From Bin87 sp965207585 (GTDB lineage Bacteria; Chloroflexota; Dehalococcoidia; Lucifugimonadales; UBA3495): a stretch of DNA of 64,000 nucleotides. The translations under genes and the position numbers were made by a program. The stretch covers positions 3,720,001-3,784,000 of the forward strand of contig CBDBMT010000003.1 in NCBI GenBank assembly GCA_965207585.1, given 5' to 3'. The notes under the pieces are model-generated. The model was not told where the DNA came from, ran no database searches, and saw only the letters and a program-made list of their open reading frames with translations. Shown piece by piece: positions 63,011 through 64,000 of the stretch. Numbering within the stretch: the stretch's first letter is position 1; each line of letters starts with the position of its first letter.

Positions 63011-64000
63011 TCAGAACAGTTCCCGGCTGGCGATGTCCGCGCCTTCGCGCATGGCCCGCAGTTTCAGCCAGACGATGCCGGCCTCCACGCGGTTGGAGCC
63101 GGCGGAGGTGTCGAAACCGCAGTCGGTTCCGGCCAGCACGCGGGTGGGGTCGCCACCGGTGGCGGCCACAGCCTGGTGCAGCCGGTCGGCCACCAGGCGG
63201 GGATGCTCAACGTAGTTGGTCTTGGTGTCGATGACGCCGGCGACGAGCAGCATCCCTTCGGGGAGCGGGAGGTCGCGGTACACGCGATGCTCGTGGGCAT
63301 GGCGCGGGTTGGCCATCTCCATCACCAGCGCGCCGACGTTGGCCGCGTAGAGCAGGTCGACGATGTCCTCCAGCGGCACGTCGTACTGGTGCGGGCCCTC
63401 GCTGTTGCCCCAGCAGACGTGCAGCCGCACCCGATCCCGGGGGATGTTGGCCAGGGCGTGGTTGATGGCGCGGATGTGCAGGGCCACCACGTCCCGAAAG
63501 GCCGACAGTGGCTCGTCCTGGTAGGAGATGTGCCGTTCCATGGCCAGGTCGGGGCAATCCAATTGGAGCGTCAGGCCATTGGCGACGATGACCTCGTATT
63601 CCTTGCGCAACTCCTCGGCGAGGGCGAAAACGTAATCCTCGTGGCTGTCGTAGTAGCGGTTGGCCAGCGTCAGGGCCACGATGCCGGGCGACGCGGCGGT
63701 CATGAACAGCTCTTCAGGCCGGTTGTCGGCGGAACCCACCGCATCGAGAAACTCCCGGCATTCCCGTTCGACCAGGTCCAGCCGCTCGTAGGACAGCGGC
63801 CCGACGCAAGTGGGCACGTCTCGCATCAGCTGCACCACGCGGGGTCGAGCCAGGCCGGGGAACTCGTTCTGATCCCGGTGGCCGCGACGGGTCCAGGAAC
63901 CTCCGAAGCCGGACATGCGTTGGGTGACGTAGGTGGAGAAGCTGACGCGGGACTGCTCGCCGTTGTTGATGATGTCGACGCCGGCGTCCAGCTGCGCCGC
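63011..64000 (-). CDS. MetE-like cobalamin-independent methyltransferase (partial, N-terminus beyond window)
   Basis: The frame is open to the window end, giving about 329 residues of the C-terminal portion. It contains 'AQLDAGVDIINNGEQSRVSF', 'LALTLANRYY'-like and 'LRKEYEVIVANGLTLQLDCP' segments, 'RLHVCWGNSEGPHQYDVPLE', then 'ALVMEMANPRHAHEHRVYRD' and 'VLAGTDCGFDTSAGSNRVEA'. The Asp-Cys in 'LQLDCPDL', 'HVCWGN' and the late 'GTDCGF' Cys fit the zinc-site pattern of the MetE C-terminal domain / epoxyalkane:CoM transferase-like group. Substrates could be homocysteine or another thiol. An apparent start at 63,916 is internal. Confidence 0.85.
   Translation of the reverse strand, partial: AAQLDAGVDIINNGEQSRVSFSTYVTQRMSGFGGSWTRRGHRDQNEFPGLARPRVVQLMRDVPTCVGPLSYERLDLVERECREFLDAVGSADNRPEELFMTAASPGIVALTLANRYYDSHEDYVFALAEELRKEYEVIVANGLTLQLDCPDLAMERHISYQDEPLSAFRDVVALHIRAINHALANIPRDRVRLHVCWGNSEGPHQYDVPLEDIVDLLYAANVGALVMEMANPRHAHEHRVYRDLPLPEGMLLVAGVIDTKTNYVEHPRLVADRLHQAVAATGGDPTRVLAGTDCGFDTSAGSNRVEAGIVWLKLRAMREGADIASRELF

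Noticed and set aside
1..64000. CRISPR arrays, rRNA genes, prophage
   Set aside because: No regularly spaced direct repeats, no rRNA-like stretch and no phage structural genes were seen in reading the window.

Overview
The window is a GC-rich bacterial chromosome segment (coding DNA roughly 60% G+C by eye) with densely packed genes. The mix points to a Chloroflexota organism of the SAR202/Dehalococcoidia type. It combines NIPSNAP, MmgE/PrpD, LppX/LprAFG lipoprotein, F420-type oxidoreductase, NHL/SMP-30 and sarcosine-oxidase-like FAD genes with an actinobacteria-like inositol lipid set. No rRNA is present, so this placement is inference. Many starts were chosen from visible Shine-Dalgarno (SD) sequences.

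Region by region. 1-6.4 kb: metabolic genes (MmgE/PrpD, CD225-DUF2752 membrane pair, NIPSNAP, LLM oxidoreductase, NTF2-like, rubrerythrin-VIT1 fusion, alpha/beta hydrolase). 6.4-9.4 kb: a minus-strand set of inositol-phosphate synthase, PimA-like glycosyltransferase and CDP-alcohol phosphatidyltransferase, which resembles phosphatidylinositol mannoside synthesis. 9.5-14 kb: PP2C phosphatase, kinase-like protein, prmA, dnaJ and crcB. 14-26 kb: minus-strand metabolic and transport genes, including a frameshifted FAD oxidase and a lipoprotein-MFS pair resembling mycobacterial LprG-P55. 26.2-29.3 kb: cobalamin genes cobQ, cobU and a PduX-like kinase on the plus strand. 29.3-35.3 kb: a minus-strand run of PHP phosphoesterase, DinG-type helicase-exonuclease, two OGG1-type glycosylases and a PIN protein. 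35.3-38.3 kb: secreted LRR protein, an intact ISAs1-family insertion with a 10-bp target duplication, and a decayed RelBE-type module. 38.5-46.5 kb: dehydrogenase, ImmA/IrrE-DUF4411 pair, split glycine decarboxylase, FAD and PPOX oxidoreductases.

46,777-51,915 is the most distinctive segment. It is a 5.1-kb, lower-GC transposon with an IS1595-family transposase, perfect 31-bp terminal inverted repeats and an 8-bp target duplication. Its cargo is ankyrin, lipoprotein and small unknown genes, a possible structured 5' leader RNA, and a tRNA-Arg(UCU)-like gene whose anticodon reads ACU. After it come an MFS transporter, an orphan-looking DNA methyltransferase, dnaA without a visible oriC or dnaN, two NHL-repeat proteins, a copper amine oxidase, a sulfite-oxidase-like molybdoenzyme, an amidohydrolase and a MetE-like methyltransferase cut by the window end.

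The clearest functional groupings are envelope inositol lipids plus a possible lipid export pair, B12 nucleotide-loop assembly, glycine cleavage, and a DNA repair run. No CRISPR array, rRNA or prophage was seen.
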